Of a stretch of DNA of 64,000 bases, positions 1 through 8,442 are shown piece by piece. The first letter of the stretch is position 1. The number at the start of each line of letters is the position of its first letter. Under the pieces are notes generated by a model, which ran no database searches, was not told the origin of the DNA, and was given only the letters and a program-made list of their open reading frames with translations. This stretch comes from Streptomyces virginiae. GTDB taxonomy: Bacteria > Actinomycetota > Actinomycetes > Streptomycetales > Streptomycetaceae. Location: positions 62,001 to 126,000 of the forward strand of contig NZ_JOAK01000015.1 of NCBI RefSeq assembly GCF_000720455.1, given 5' to 3'. The translations under genes and the position numbers were made by a program.

Positions 1-48
1 CGGTGGCGGCTGCGCGCGGTCCTCCCGCTGGCCGGAGGCGACCGATGA
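1..48 (+). CDS. C-terminal end of a sensor histidine kinase (partial)
   Basis: Reading from base 1 gives 15 residues (RWRLRAVLPLAGGDR) and a TGA at 46-48. The stop overlaps the ATG of the response regulator as ATGA, the usual coupling of a two-component kinase and its regulator in Streptomyces. The tail resembles the last strand of a HATPase domain. Only the end of the gene is in the window, so the family is inferred from the neighbour. Confidence 0.55.
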   Translation, partial: RWRLRAVLPLAGGDR

Positions 49-728
49 CCGGGGCCCGACCGGCGGCCCGGCCGCCGCTGCGCATCGTGCTCTGCGACGA
101 CGAGCGGATGGTCCGCACCGCACTGCGGGTCATCCTGGAGGCCGAGGCCGACCTGGAGGTCGTCGGCGAGGCCGCCACCGGCGCCGAGGCGGTCCCGCTC
201 GTGAGGTCCCTCGCCCCCGACGTGGTGCTGATGGACGTCCGGATGCCCGAGATCGACGGCATCCGGGCCACCGAGCAGATCATCGCCACCATGGCCCGGC
301 CGCCCCGGATCGTGGTCGTCACCACCTTCGAGAACGACGCCCACGTCTACGACGCGCTGCGCGCCGGAGCGGCCGGCTTCCTCCTCAAGCGCGCCGACCC
401 CGACGAGCTGATCGGGGCGGTCAGGCTCGTCGCCCGCGGCGACTCGCTGCTCTTCCCGGCCGCCGTCCGCTCCCTCGCCGCCGCGCACGCGGCGGCCGCC
501 GCACCCGCCACCGCCCCCTGGATCGCCAGGCTGACCGACCGCGAGGCCGACGTACTGCGCCTGATGGCCACCGGGCTGTCCAACCACGAGGTGAGCGAAC
601 GCCTCGGCGTCGGACCGCAGACGGTCAAGACGCACGTCGCGTCGGTCCTCACCAAGACCGGCTCCCGCGACCGCACCCAGGCGGTCATCGCGGCCTACGA
701 GGGAGGTTTCATCATGAAGAAAGGCTGA
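45..728 (+). CDS. Response regulator, NarL/FixJ family with LuxR-type HTH
   Basis: A 227-residue two-component response regulator that should bind DNA when phosphorylated by the kinase ending just upstream. The receiver domain (about 12-130) has the acidic pair D18-D19, the phosphoacceptor D64 in VLMDVRMPE, the conserved Thr of VVTTF and K115. A LuxR/GerE helix-turn-helix follows at about 163-220 (LTDREADVLRLMATGLSN, then VKTHV). I chose ATG 45 over the upstream in-frame GTG at 3 because a GGAGG lies 6 bases in front and the ATG overlaps the kinase stop. The Ala-rich linker (about 142-157) is normal for the group. Signal and targets cannot be read from sequence. Confidence 0.93.
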   Translation: MTGARPAARPPLRIVLCDDERMVRTALRVILEAEADLEVVGEAATGAEAVPLVRSLAPDVVLMDVRMPEIDGIRATEQIIATMARPPRIVVVTTFENDAHVYDALRAGAAGFLLKRADPDELIGAVRLVARGDSLLFPAAVRSLAAAHAAAAAPATAPWIARLTDREADVLRLMATGLSNHEVSERLGVGPQTVKTHVASVLTKTGSRDRTQAVIAAYEGGFIMKKG

Positions 729-790
729 GAACTCGGCCACAATCGGGGCAGAGCGGAACGCCTGGCGCCCCCGGGACGTCCTTCCGGGGG

Positions 791-2239
791 ATGAACAAGA
801 CGATCAGGCGTGCGTCGGTCTTCTGTCTGCTCCTGGTGCTGGCCCTGCTGGTCCGCGTCACCTGGGTGCAGGCGTACCAAGGCCAGGCCCTCGCAGACGA
901 CAAGCACAACCGCCGCAATCTCATCGGGCAGTACGAGAACCCGCTGGGCAACATCATCGTGGGCGGGGAGGCGATCACCGGCTCGGAGAAGACGGGCGGC
1001 AAGGACTTCGGCTACAAGCGGACCTACGTCGACGGCCCCCTCTACGCGCCCGTCACCGGCTACAGCTCACAGGCCTTCGGCACCAGCATGCTGGAGGGCA
1101 TCTACAAGAACGTCCTCAACGGCTCCGACAACCGTCTGAAGACGGTGATGGACATGCTCACCAACAAGCGGGCCGACCCCGGCAACGTCCTCACCACCAT
1201 CGACAAGGACGTGCAGAAGGCCGCCTACGACGCGCTCCAGGGCAAGCAGGGCGCCGCCGTGGCCATCGACCCCGTGACCGGCGAGATCCTCGCCGTCGTG
1301 AACAACCCCTCCTTCGACCCGGGCAGCATCGCCGGCGCCACCGACCAGAAGGCCTGGGACGAGCTCTCCGCCGACAAGGGCAAGGCCATGGAGAACGTGG
1401 CGCTGCGCAAGCCCCAGGCGCCGGGCTCCACCTTCAAGCTGGTCACCCTCGCCGCCGCGGTCGAGAACGGCCTGGTCACCGACATCGACCAGCAGACCGG
1501 CATCCCCGACCCCTACACGATCCCCGGCACCCGGACGCCGCTGCCCAGCGAGGCGGGCTCCGCGGCCTGCAACAACGTCTCGGTGCGCACCGCCCTGCGC
1601 CTGTCCTGCAACAACGTGTTCGCCGAGCTGGCCTCCAAGCTCGGCCAGGACAAGATGCGCGCGACGGCCGAGAAGCTCGGCTTCAACACGCAGATCGACA
1701 CCCCGGTCCGCACCAACCCCGCGAGCAAGTACCCGTCCAAGAAGATGTCGGTCGACCAGGTCGCGCAGACGGGTATCGGCCAGTTCGACGTCCAGGCCAC
1801 CCCGCTCCAGATGGCGATGGTCACCGCCGCGATCGAGAACGGCGGCAAGCTCGTCGCCCCGCACATGGTCTCCGAGGTCACCGACGCCAACGGCAACGTG
1901 CTCGAAAGCTTCAAGGACCCGAAGTCCCAGCAGGTCATGAAGGAGAAGACGGCCTCCATGATCCGCGACGCCATGCGCACGGTGGCCACCGAGGGCGGCG
2001 GCAAGCCGGCCCAGGTGCCGGGCGCCGAGGTGGGCGGCAAGACCGGCACCGCCCAGCGCGGTGTCAACAACAGCCTCGCGCCGCTGGCCTGGTTCACCTC
2101 GTACGGCAAGGCGAACGGCAAGCAGATCGCCGTGGCCGTGGTGATCGAGAACTCCGACACCGACCGCTCCGAGATCGGCGGCGGCAAGCTGGCCGCGCCG
2201 ATCGCGCAGAAGATGATGCAGGCCTGGCTGAAGAAGTAG
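791..2239 (+). CDS. Penicillin-binding protein, class B-type transpeptidase (PbpA-like)
   Basis: A 482-residue membrane-anchored D,D-transpeptidase that would cross-link peptidoglycan outside the cell. An N-terminal membrane segment (about 7-28) is followed by a short dimerisation-type region and the penicillin-binding domain. The three active-site motifs are intact: SxxK at 213-216 (STFK), SxN at 272-274 (SCN) and KTGT at 417-420. The length and compact N-terminal region match Streptomyces PbpA-like proteins rather than long FtsI. No ftsW/rodA partner is adjacent, and a strong hairpin follows at once, so it is probably transcribed alone. The RBS is a G-rich stretch directly before ATG 791. 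Confidence 0.93.
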   Translation: MNKTIRRASVFCLLLVLALLVRVTWVQAYQGQALADDKHNRRNLIGQYENPLGNIIVGGEAITGSEKTGGKDFGYKRTYVDGPLYAPVTGYSSQAFGTSMLEGIYKNVLNGSDNRLKTVMDMLTNKRADPGNVLTTIDKDVQKAAYDALQGKQGAAVAIDPVTGEILAVVNNPSFDPGSIAGATDQKAWDELSADKGKAMENVALRKPQAPGSTFKLVTLAAAVENGLVTDIDQQTGIPDPYTIPGTRTPLPSEAGSAACNNVSVRTALRLSCNNVFAELASKLGQDKMRATAEKLGFNTQIDTPVRTNPASKYPSKKMSVDQVAQTGIGQFDVQATPLQMAMVTAAIENGGKLVAPHMVSEVTDANGNVLESFKDPKSQQVMKEKTASMIRDAMRTVATEGGGKPAQVPGAEVGGKTGTAQRGVNNSLAPLAWFTSYGKANGKQIAVAVVIENSDTDRSEIGGGKLAAPIAQKMMQAWLKK

Positions 2240-2260
2240 GCACGCGGGGGCCCTTGCCCG

Positions 2261-2293
2261 ACGCGCCGGGAACCGCCCGGGTTCCCGGCGCGT
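2261..2293 (+). terminator. Hairpin after the penicillin-binding protein gene
   Basis: Perfect 14-bp stem: acgcgccgggaacc (2261-2274) pairs with ggttcccggcgcgt (2280-2293) around a 5-base loop, starting 21 bases after the stop of the PBP gene. There is no T-tract, as is common for actinobacterial terminators. It ends only 10 bases before the start of the next gene, so part of the leader of that gene overlaps it. Confidence 0.7.
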
Positions 2294-2303
2294 TCCCCTG
2301 TCC

Positions 2304-2819
2304 GTGATCAGGACCGCGCACCCCGCCGACCTCGACGCCATAGCCGCCCTCCACACCAGGGCCCGCGCCACCTACTACCCGCGGCACATCCCCGAGCAGG
2401 CCTACGCGGGCGAGGCCGAGACGGGCGAGGCCGAGACGGCGCGGACCCGCGAGGGCTGGACCCTGGCCGTCGCCCGCGACGCGGCCGAGGGCCGGGTGCT
2501 GTGCGCCGAGGAGGACGGCCGGCTCACCGGGGTCGCCGCCTTCCGCACCCGGGACGGCGAGACCACCCTCACCCAGCTCCACGTCGACCCGGTCCACTGG
2601 CGCCGGGGCACCGGCGCCGCCCTGCACGCCGCCTGCCTGGAGGCCTGGCGCCGCGCCGGCGTCCGCCGGGTCCGCCTGGAGGTCTACGAGCACAACCTCC
2701 GGGCCCAGGCCTTCTACGCCGCCCAGGGCTGGCTCCCCGACCCGTCCGCCACCCCCTCGGGCAGCCACCGCACCCTCTGGCTGGAGGTCGCCCCGCCGCC
2801 CGCGGTGTCCGGGGAATGA
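2304..2819 (+). CDS. GNAT family N-acetyltransferase
   Basis: A 171-residue acetyltransferase of the GNAT fold, expected to move acetyl from acetyl-CoA to an amine of unknown identity. The acetyl-CoA loop is visible as VDPVHWRRGTGAALHAACLE (about 95-114, R/Q-x-x-G-x-G/A type), followed by the C-terminal strand and helix with VRLEVYEHNLRAQAFYAAQGW typical of RimI-like members. The GTG start lies 10 bases after the PBP terminator stem with no clear ribosome site, so the gene may be leaderless or start a little later. Substrate unknown. Confidence 0.88.
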   Translation: MIRTAHPADLDAIAALHTRARATYYPRHIPEQAYAGEAETGEAETARTREGWTLAVARDAAEGRVLCAEEDGRLTGVAAFRTRDGETTLTQLHVDPVHWRRGTGAALHAACLEAWRRAGVRRVRLEVYEHNLRAQAFYAAQGWLPDPSATPSGSHRTLWLEVAPPPAVSGE

Positions 2820-2899
2820 GACGGGCGGGCGGATGGTTCACACCACTGATGGTTGAACAGCAAACCGTCTCGTCATCGACCCCGGAGAGAAGAAGGATC

Positions 2900-3607
2900 A
2901 TGCGCGTCGAGATCTGGAGCGACATCGCCTGCCCCTGGTGCTACATCGGAAAGGCCCGTTTCACCAAGGGACTGGCCGAGTTCGCGCACCGCGACGAGGT
3001 GGAGGTCGTCTTCCGGTCCTTCGAGCTCGACCCGAACGGCCCCAAGGGCGTGACCGCCCCCGTCGTGGAGATGCTCGCCAAGAAGTACGGCCGCACCCTC
3101 GACGAGGCGCGCGGCATGGAGGAGCACGTCGCGGCCAGCGCCCGCGCCGAGGGGCTGACGTACCGGACCGAGGGGCGCGACCACGGCAACACCTTCGACA
3201 TCCACCGCCTGCTGCACCTGGCCGACGCCCGCGGCCGCCAGGAGGAGCTGCTCGACCTCGCCTTCCGGGCCAACTTCGGAGAGGAGCGCTCCGTCTTCGA
3301 CCCCGAGGTGCTGATCGCGCTCGCCGTCGAGGCCGGCCTGGACGAGGCCGAGGCCCGAGCCGTCCTGGCCGACGGCTCCGCCTACGCCGACGAGGTCCGC
3401 GCCGACGAGCGCGAGGCCGCCGAGCTGGGTGCGAACGCAGTGCCGTTCTTCGTCCTCGACCGCCGCTACGGGATCTCCGGCGGCCAGCCGGCCGAGGTGT
3501 TCACCCAGGCCCTGGAGCAGGCCTGGGCCGGGCGCGAGGTCGAGGAGCCCGCGGCCGAAGCCGACGCGTGCGAGCCCGACGGGGCCTGCGCCGTCCCGCA
3601 GGTATAA
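2900..3607 (+). CDS. DsbA family oxidoreductase, FrnE-like
   Basis: A 235-residue cytosolic thioredoxin-fold protein of the DsbA/FrnE group (polyketide-associated isomerases and disulfide oxidoreductases). The active site CPWC is at 11-14 in WSDIACPWCYIGK, with the helical insert in the middle and the cis-Pro region NAVPFFVLD near 180. There is no signal peptide. ATG 2900 is chosen because GAGAGAAGAAGG stands just in front and the family always begins with such a short strand before CPWC. The tail carries two extra cysteines (ACEPDGACAV), which could bind metal or resolve disulfides; this is inference. It may be co-transcribed with the aminotransferase gene 70 bases on. Confidence 0.9.
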   Translation: MRVEIWSDIACPWCYIGKARFTKGLAEFAHRDEVEVVFRSFELDPNGPKGVTAPVVEMLAKKYGRTLDEARGMEEHVAASARAEGLTYRTEGRDHGNTFDIHRLLHLADARGRQEELLDLAFRANFGEERSVFDPEVLIALAVEAGLDEAEARAVLADGSAYADEVRADEREAAELGANAVPFFVLDRRYGISGGQPAEVFTQALEQAWAGREVEEPAAEADACEPDGACAVPQV

Positions 3608-3677
3608 GTATTACTTGGAGTGGGCGAGTGAAACTCGACCATGGACTTTGGGTCGTTCCTGGCGCAGAGTTGACGGC

Positions 3678-4739
3678 ATGGATCTTCCGATCGACGAAGC
3701 GACCCGTGCCGAGTTCGCCCACTCCACCACCTATCTCAACTCCGCCACCTGCGGCGTCGTACCGCGCTCCGCCGTCGCGGCGGTAAGGGAACTGGCCGAG
3801 GCGGCGGGGGCCGGGATCCCCGCCGGATTCGGTGACTTCGACCGCGTGAACCGTGCCCGCGCCTCCTTCGCCCGCCTCGTCGGCGTGGACGCCGACCGGG
3901 TGGCCGTCGGCGCGGCCGTGTCCACCCATGTCGGCCTCGTCGCGGCCTCGCTGCCCTCCGGCGCCGAAGTGCTCTGCCCGGAGGGCGAGTTCGCCTCCGT
4001 GATCAACCCGTTCGTGGTGCGGGACGACCTCAAGGTGCGCTTCGCGCCCCTGGAGTCCCTCGCCGAGGCTGTCGGCCCGGACACCGCCCTGGTCTCGCTG
4101 AGCGCCGTGCAGTCCGCGGACGGGCGCAAGGCCGACCTGCGGGCGGTGCGCGCGGCGACGGCGGCGCACGGCGCCCGGATGCTCGTGGACGCGTCCCAGG
4201 CGGCGGGCTGGCTCCCCTTCGACGCCTCACCGTACGACTACACGGTCGCCGTGGGCTTCAAGTGGCTGCTCGGCGTCCGCGGGGCCTCGTTCATGACCGT
4301 GGCGCGGGAGGCCCAGCAGACCCTGACCCCGCTGCACGCCGGCTGGGTCGCGGCGGAGTCCATGTGGGAAGCCGTCTACGGCCCGATGCCGAAACTGGCC
4401 GACTCCGCCCGCCGGTTCGACGAGTCCCCGGCCTTCCTCGCCTACCACGCGGCCGAGGTCTCGCTGGCCCTGATCGAACGGATCGGCATCGAGGCCGTGC
4501 ACGCCCACGACACCGCCCTGGCCGCCCGCTACCGCGCCGGACTCGCGAGCCTCGGCCACGAGCCCGTGCCCGGCGACTCCGCCATCGTCTCCGTGCCGGG
4601 CCTGGCGGACCGGCAGCCCGCCCTGCAGGCGGCCGGCATCCTCACGTCGGCCCGCGCGGGCCTGCTGCGGGCCTCGTTCCACCTGTACAACACGGAGGCG
4701 GAGGTGGACCGGCTGCTGGACGCCCTCTCCGCCTCCTGA
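3678..4739 (+). CDS. Class V aminotransferase (PLP-dependent)
   Basis: A 353-residue PLP enzyme of the aminotransferase class V / cysteine desulfurase fold. Visible marks are the N-terminal substrate loop YLNSATCGVVP, the cofactor-binding VDASQAAGWLPFD (Asp-Ala-Ser-Gln) and the Schiff-base lysine in VAVGFKWLLG (about 195). It lacks the Cys loop expected for a true IscS/SufS desulfurase in the C-terminal part, so an aminotransferase or lyase is more likely. Substrate not predictable. Start chosen at ATG 3678, where family similarity begins; the longer upstream reading is only open because of base composition. The amidohydrolase gene follows after 30 bases, suggesting co-transcription. Confidence 0.88.
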   Translation: MDLPIDEATRAEFAHSTTYLNSATCGVVPRSAVAAVRELAEAAGAGIPAGFGDFDRVNRARASFARLVGVDADRVAVGAAVSTHVGLVAASLPSGAEVLCPEGEFASVINPFVVRDDLKVRFAPLESLAEAVGPDTALVSLSAVQSADGRKADLRAVRAATAAHGARMLVDASQAAGWLPFDASPYDYTVAVGFKWLLGVRGASFMTVAREAQQTLTPLHAGWVAAESMWEAVYGPMPKLADSARRFDESPAFLAYHAAEVSLALIERIGIEAVHAHDTALAARYRAGLASLGHEPVPGDSAIVSVPGLADRQPALQAAGILTSARAGLLRASFHLYNTEAEVDRLLDALSAS

Positions 4740-4769
4740 CGCGGCGGGGGCCGCGCGTACAGTGCCGCC

Positions 4770-5864
4770 ATGAGTGATGTGAGCGATGTGCTGCACGTGA
4801 AGGGGCGGGTGCTGGTCGGGCCCGACGAGGTCCGCGACGAACTCTGGGTCGTCGGCGGCCGCGTCTCCTACGAGCGCCCGCCCGGCGCCCGCGAGGTCAC
4901 CACGGTGACCGGCTGGGTCCTGCCCGGGCTGGTCGACGCGCACTGCCACGTGGGGCTGGACGCCCACGGCCCGGTCGACGCAGGGACGGCCGAGCGTCAG
5001 GCCCTCACCGACCGCGACGCGGGCACCCTCCTCATCCGCGACGCCGGATCGCCCTCCGACACCCGCTGGATCGACGACCGCGAGGACCTGCCGAAGATCA
5101 TCCGGGCGGGCCGGCACATCGCGCGCACCCGCCGCTACATCCGCAACTACGCCCACGAGATCGAGCCGGCCGACCTCGTCGAATACGTCGGCCGCGAGGC
5201 GCGGCGCGGCGACGGCTGGGTGAAGCTCGTCGGCGACTGGATCGACCGCGACGCCGGCGACCTGACGGCCTGCTGGCCGCGTGCCGAGGTCGAGGCGGCC
5301 ATCGCCGAGGCGCACCGGCTGGGCGCCCGGGTCACCGCGCACTGCTTCGCCGAGGACTCGCTGCGCGACCTCGTCGAGGCCGGCATCGACTGCATCGAAC
5401 ACGCCACCGGCCTCACCGAGGACACCATTCCGCTGTTCGCGCAGCGCGGGGTCGCGATCGTCCCCACCCTCGTCAACATCGCGACCTTCCCGAAGCTCGC
5501 GGCGGGCGGCGACGCGAAGTTCCCCCGCTGGTCGGCGCACATGCGGCGGCTCCACGAGCGGCGCTACGACACCGTCCGGGCCGCCTACGACGCGGGCATC
5601 CAGGTCTACGTCGGCACCGACGCGGGCGGTTCCCTGCCGCACGGGCTGGTCGCGGCGGAGGTCGCCGAGCTGGTGACGGCCGGGATCCCGGCACTGGACG
5701 CCCTCTCCGCTACCGCCTGGGCGGCGCGCGAATGGCTCGGCCGGCCGGGCCTCACCGAGGGGGCCCCGGCGGACCTGGTGGTCTACGACGCCGACCCGCG
5801 GGCCGACGTACGGGTCCTGGCGCAGCCGCGGCGCGTGGTCGTCGACGGAAGGGTCAGGGCATGA
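4770..5864 (+). CDS. Amidohydrolase family protein (imidazolonepropionase/prolidase-like)
   Basis: A 364-residue metal-dependent hydrolase with the composite amidohydrolase fold. The metal site can be followed: HxH at 58-60 in LVDAHCHVG, a His in VTAHCFAE, a second in CIEHATG, and the catalytic Asp in YVGTDAGGSLPHG. After the barrel the C-terminal beta sandwich is closed by VVVDGRVRA, as in imidazolonepropionase-like enzymes. No carbamylated Lys is obvious, although VKLVGDW in the middle may supply one (WVKLVGD). Substrate unknown; probably a cyclic amide or a dipeptide. It follows the aminotransferase closely on the same strand. Confidence 0.9.
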   Translation: MSDVSDVLHVKGRVLVGPDEVRDELWVVGGRVSYERPPGAREVTTVTGWVLPGLVDAHCHVGLDAHGPVDAGTAERQALTDRDAGTLLIRDAGSPSDTRWIDDREDLPKIIRAGRHIARTRRYIRNYAHEIEPADLVEYVGREARRGDGWVKLVGDWIDRDAGDLTACWPRAEVEAAIAEAHRLGARVTAHCFAEDSLRDLVEAGIDCIEHATGLTEDTIPLFAQRGVAIVPTLVNIATFPKLAAGGDAKFPRWSAHMRRLHERRYDTVRAAYDAGIQVYVGTDAGGSLPHGLVAAEVAELVTAGIPALDALSATAWAAREWLGRPGLTEGAPADLVVYDADPRADVRVLAQPRRVVVDGRVRA

Positions 5865-6052
5865 GCGCGGCGCGGTGAGCCGGGCCGCAAATCGAATCCC
5901 CGCGCGGAAACCACCCTTTGGGGTGAAGTGACGTCAGGTAGCTGCCCCGTCACCCACATTGAGTAAGGATTCCCAGGGTCGAAGCCGTCGGCGCGTGCGA
6001 TGTCCCCCATTGGCCGCGCGACGGCACCCAACTCCCCGGGGGTTCCACCACC

Positions 6053-6988
6053 TTGAACAGCAACACCTTCCGCATGCCCGCGGCCGCTCTGCTCGCCACG
6101 GGAGCGGTCGCCCTGCTCACGGCCCCGCCCGCCTCCGCCACGGGAGGCACCCCCGCAGGCGGAGAGGGCAAGTCCGGCGCCGTCGTCCTGCGCACCGGGC
6201 TGGACGTGGGCCTGCTCAACACCGTGCACATCCCGATGAAGGCGACCCTCAACGAGGTCAGCGCCCCCGCGACCGCCGAGAAGACGGCGCTGACCGTCAC
6301 CCTGGACGGGGTGGAGGGGAACCAGCCGGTCAGCGTCCTGCGCGCGGACGTCGCCACCTCCAAGGCGACCGCGGACAAGGCCGGGGCGCAGGCCGAGGCG
6401 AACCTGGCCAAGGCCCGCGTGCACGTCCCCGGGCTGCCGCTGCTCTCGCTGATCGAGGTGGAGAAGGTCACCTCCAAGGCGGTCTGCGAAGCCGGCAAGA
6501 AGCCGGTGGCCAGCGCGAACGTCCTCGGCACGGTGACCGTGCTGGGCAAGAAGGCGACCCTGTCGGCGGGCGGCCCCACCAAGGTCGAGGTCCCGGGCGT
6601 GGGCGCGGTCAGCCTGGAGCTGTCCAGTACGCAGACCACCTCCACCACGGCCGCCGCGGCGGCGCTGCGCCTGAAGGTGGCGCTGAACCCGCTGAACCTG
6701 AACGTGGCGAAGGTGGACGGCGAGATCGTGCTGGCCGAGGCGCACTGCGAGTCCCCGACGGGCCCGGCGCCGACGACGAAGGCGCCCGGTCAGCCCGACA
6801 TCAAGACCCAGACCGGGACGGGTACCGCCACCACCGCCGGTCCCGGCTCCGTCCCGGGCCCCACCGACGCCAACCTGGCCGAGACCGGCGGCGGTTCGCT
6901 CACCCCCTTCATCACGGGCGGTGCGCTGACGCTGCTCGCGCTCGGCGGCGGCGCGCTCTTCCTGACCCGGCGCGGCAAGGCCCAGTAG
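6053..6988 (+). CDS. SCO1860-family LAETGG-anchored surface protein
   Basis: A 311-residue secreted protein. It has a signal peptide (residues 1 to about 30, ending PPASATGG), a roughly 200-residue extracellular domain with two widely spaced Cys (VCEAG and AHCES), a Thr/Pro/Gly-rich wall-spanning stretch (about 238-275), then the sorting signal LAETGG, a hydrophobic segment and a basic tail RRGKAQ. LAxTG is the motif cut by class E sortases in Streptomyces. TTG 6053 is preferred to ATG 6074 because it gives the signal peptide an Arg in its n-region. Function of the ectodomain is unknown; the family is conserved in Streptomyces. Confidence 0.87.
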   Translation: MNSNTFRMPAAALLATGAVALLTAPPASATGGTPAGGEGKSGAVVLRTGLDVGLLNTVHIPMKATLNEVSAPATAEKTALTVTLDGVEGNQPVSVLRADVATSKATADKAGAQAEANLAKARVHVPGLPLLSLIEVEKVTSKAVCEAGKKPVASANVLGTVTVLGKKATLSAGGPTKVEVPGVGAVSLELSSTQTTSTTAAAAALRLKVALNPLNLNVAKVDGEIVLAEAHCESPTGPAPTTKAPGQPDIKTQTGTGTATTAGPGSVPGPTDANLAETGGGSLTPFITGGALTLLALGGGALFLTRRGKAQ

Positions 6989-7003
6989 GACCGCCGGGCG
7001 ACC

Positions 7004-7043
7004 GGGCCCGGCGCAGACCCGGGCCCGGCGCAGATCCGGGCCC
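7004..7043. repeat. 17-bp tandem repeat between convergent genes
   Basis: Two consecutive units, gggcccggcgcagaccc (7004-7020) and gggcccggcgcagatcc (7021-7037), then a partial third (gggccc). They lie in the 117-bp gap where the LAETGG gene and the CapA-like gene meet tail to tail. The units could fold as GC-rich hairpins and act as a terminator; nothing else is visible in the gap. Confidence 0.6.
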
Positions 7044-7105
7044 GCCGCGCGGCGCGGGTCGCGCCGGCGCCACCGCCACCCGGCGAGCACATCGGAGGGG
7101 AGTGC

Positions 7106-8338
7106 TCAACGGGTGGCGTGGGTCAGCCCCTGCCCCTCCGCGCCCCGGGACATCACGGCGTCGGTGACCTGCCGGTCGATCCGCGCGTACTCGTCGCGCT
7201 TCCCGGCCGCCAGCGCGCCGTCCGAGGCCGCGCAGGAGGCGCAGACGACACGGAACGGCGGACCCATGTCCGAGTACTGCGTGAGGTACTCGGCCTTCAC
7301 CACCTCCCACCGCCCCGGCCGGTCCGCCGCCGGGGCGAAGGTGAAGCGGGGGATCGAGGACTGGTTGCCGCGCAGCTTGTCGGCCGGGACGAAGCTGGCG
7401 ACCTGGTCGCCCATGCCGAAGACCACCCAGGTGCCGTTGATCTTCTCGTAGGGCTGCGGGACGTGGTTGTGCGTGCCGATGATCAGGTCGATGTCGGGGA
7501 GGCCGTCGGCCGAGCGGGACGCGGTCAGTGCCTGCGCCAGCTCCTTCTGCTGCTCGTCGGGCGCCGTCTGCCACTCGGTGCCCCAGTGGACGCTGAGCAC
7601 CACGACGTTCGCGCCGCCCGCCCGGGCCGCGCGGGCGTCCGCGATGATCCGGTCCTTGTCGATCAGGTTCACGGCCCACGGCTTGTCCTGGGGGAGCGGG
7701 ATGCCGTTCGTGCCGTACGTGTACGACAGCTGGGCGACCTTCGCGCCGCCCGCCGAGAGCAGGGCCGGCGCCTTGGCCTCCTCCGCGCTGCGGGCCGAGC
7801 CGACGTGCGGGATGCCGACCCGGTCCAGGTGCTCCAGGGTGCGGGCCAGACCCTCGTAGCCGTCGTCCAGGGTGTGGTTCGAGGCGGTGGAACACCCGTC
7901 GTACCCTGCGTCCTTGAGGGCGTCCGCCAGCTGGTGCGGGGCCTTGAAGGTGGGGTAGCCGGTGTAGGGGCCGCCGGGGCGCCCGTACGGTATCTCGTGG
8001 TGGCATATCGCCAGGTCGGCGGCGGAGACCAGGGGTTTGACCCCCGCGAGTATCTTCCGGAAGTCGTACTCCCCGGCCTTGCCGGCGTCGTCCCCCGCCC
8101 GCTGGATGATCGAGGGGTACGGGATGACGTCCCCGGTCGCCACCAGCGTGAACGGCTGCCCCGCCGGTGCGGCGGGAGAGGCCGGCGGTGACGTCGTCGC
8201 CCCGCCCGGTCCGCTCCCCAGCCGCTGCCGCGCGGCGGGCGCGTCGTCCCCGTCGAGCAGCTGCGGTACGGCGTACAGCGCGCCGCCGACGACCACCAGT
8301 GCGGCCAGCGCTGCGCCTGTCACGGCGGATGCCTTCAT
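7106..8338 (-). CDS. CapA-family (PGA_cap) metallophosphatase-like lipid- or membrane-anchored protein
   Basis: A 410-residue protein with an N-terminal membrane segment (about 5-28), a Ser/Pro/Gly linker, then a CapA/calcineurin-like domain from about 60 to the end. Metal and substrate motifs of the family are present: TLVATGDVIPY, STASNHTLDDGYEGL, SVHWGTEW and LIIGTHNHVPQP. The family includes poly-gamma-glutamate export proteins, but in Streptomyces the partner CapB/C genes are usually missing, and they are missing here, so the substrate is open. It acts outside the membrane. ATG 8338 is the start that yields a proper membrane anchor. Confidence 0.88.
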   Translation of the reverse strand: MKASAVTGAALAALVVVGGALYAVPQLLDGDDAPAARQRLGSGPGGATTSPPASPAAPAGQPFTLVATGDVIPYPSIIQRAGDDAGKAGEYDFRKILAGVKPLVSAADLAICHHEIPYGRPGGPYTGYPTFKAPHQLADALKDAGYDGCSTASNHTLDDGYEGLARTLEHLDRVGIPHVGSARSAEEAKAPALLSAGGAKVAQLSYTYGTNGIPLPQDKPWAVNLIDKDRIIADARAARAGGANVVVLSVHWGTEWQTAPDEQQKELAQALTASRSADGLPDIDLIIGTHNHVPQPYEKINGTWVVFGMGDQVASFVPADKLRGNQSSIPRFTFAPAADRPGRWEVVKAEYLTQYSDMGPPFRVVCASCAASDGALAAGKRDEYARIDRQVTDAVMSRGAEGQGLTHATR

Positions 8339-8442
8339 TCCCGACCCCCGTTGTTCCTCGCCCGATGCGGGGATCCTCGAACGGCCCCGCCCCCGCAGCC
8401 ATCGTAGGTGGGCCGTTCGGGTGAACCGGGGTCGGCGCGGGG

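Noticed and set aside
4227..5642. Long open frame on the minus strand opposite the amidohydrolase gene
   Set aside because: Valine/Gly/Arg-rich antisense shadow caused by high third-position GC; no family pattern, while the plus strand has clear catalytic motifs.
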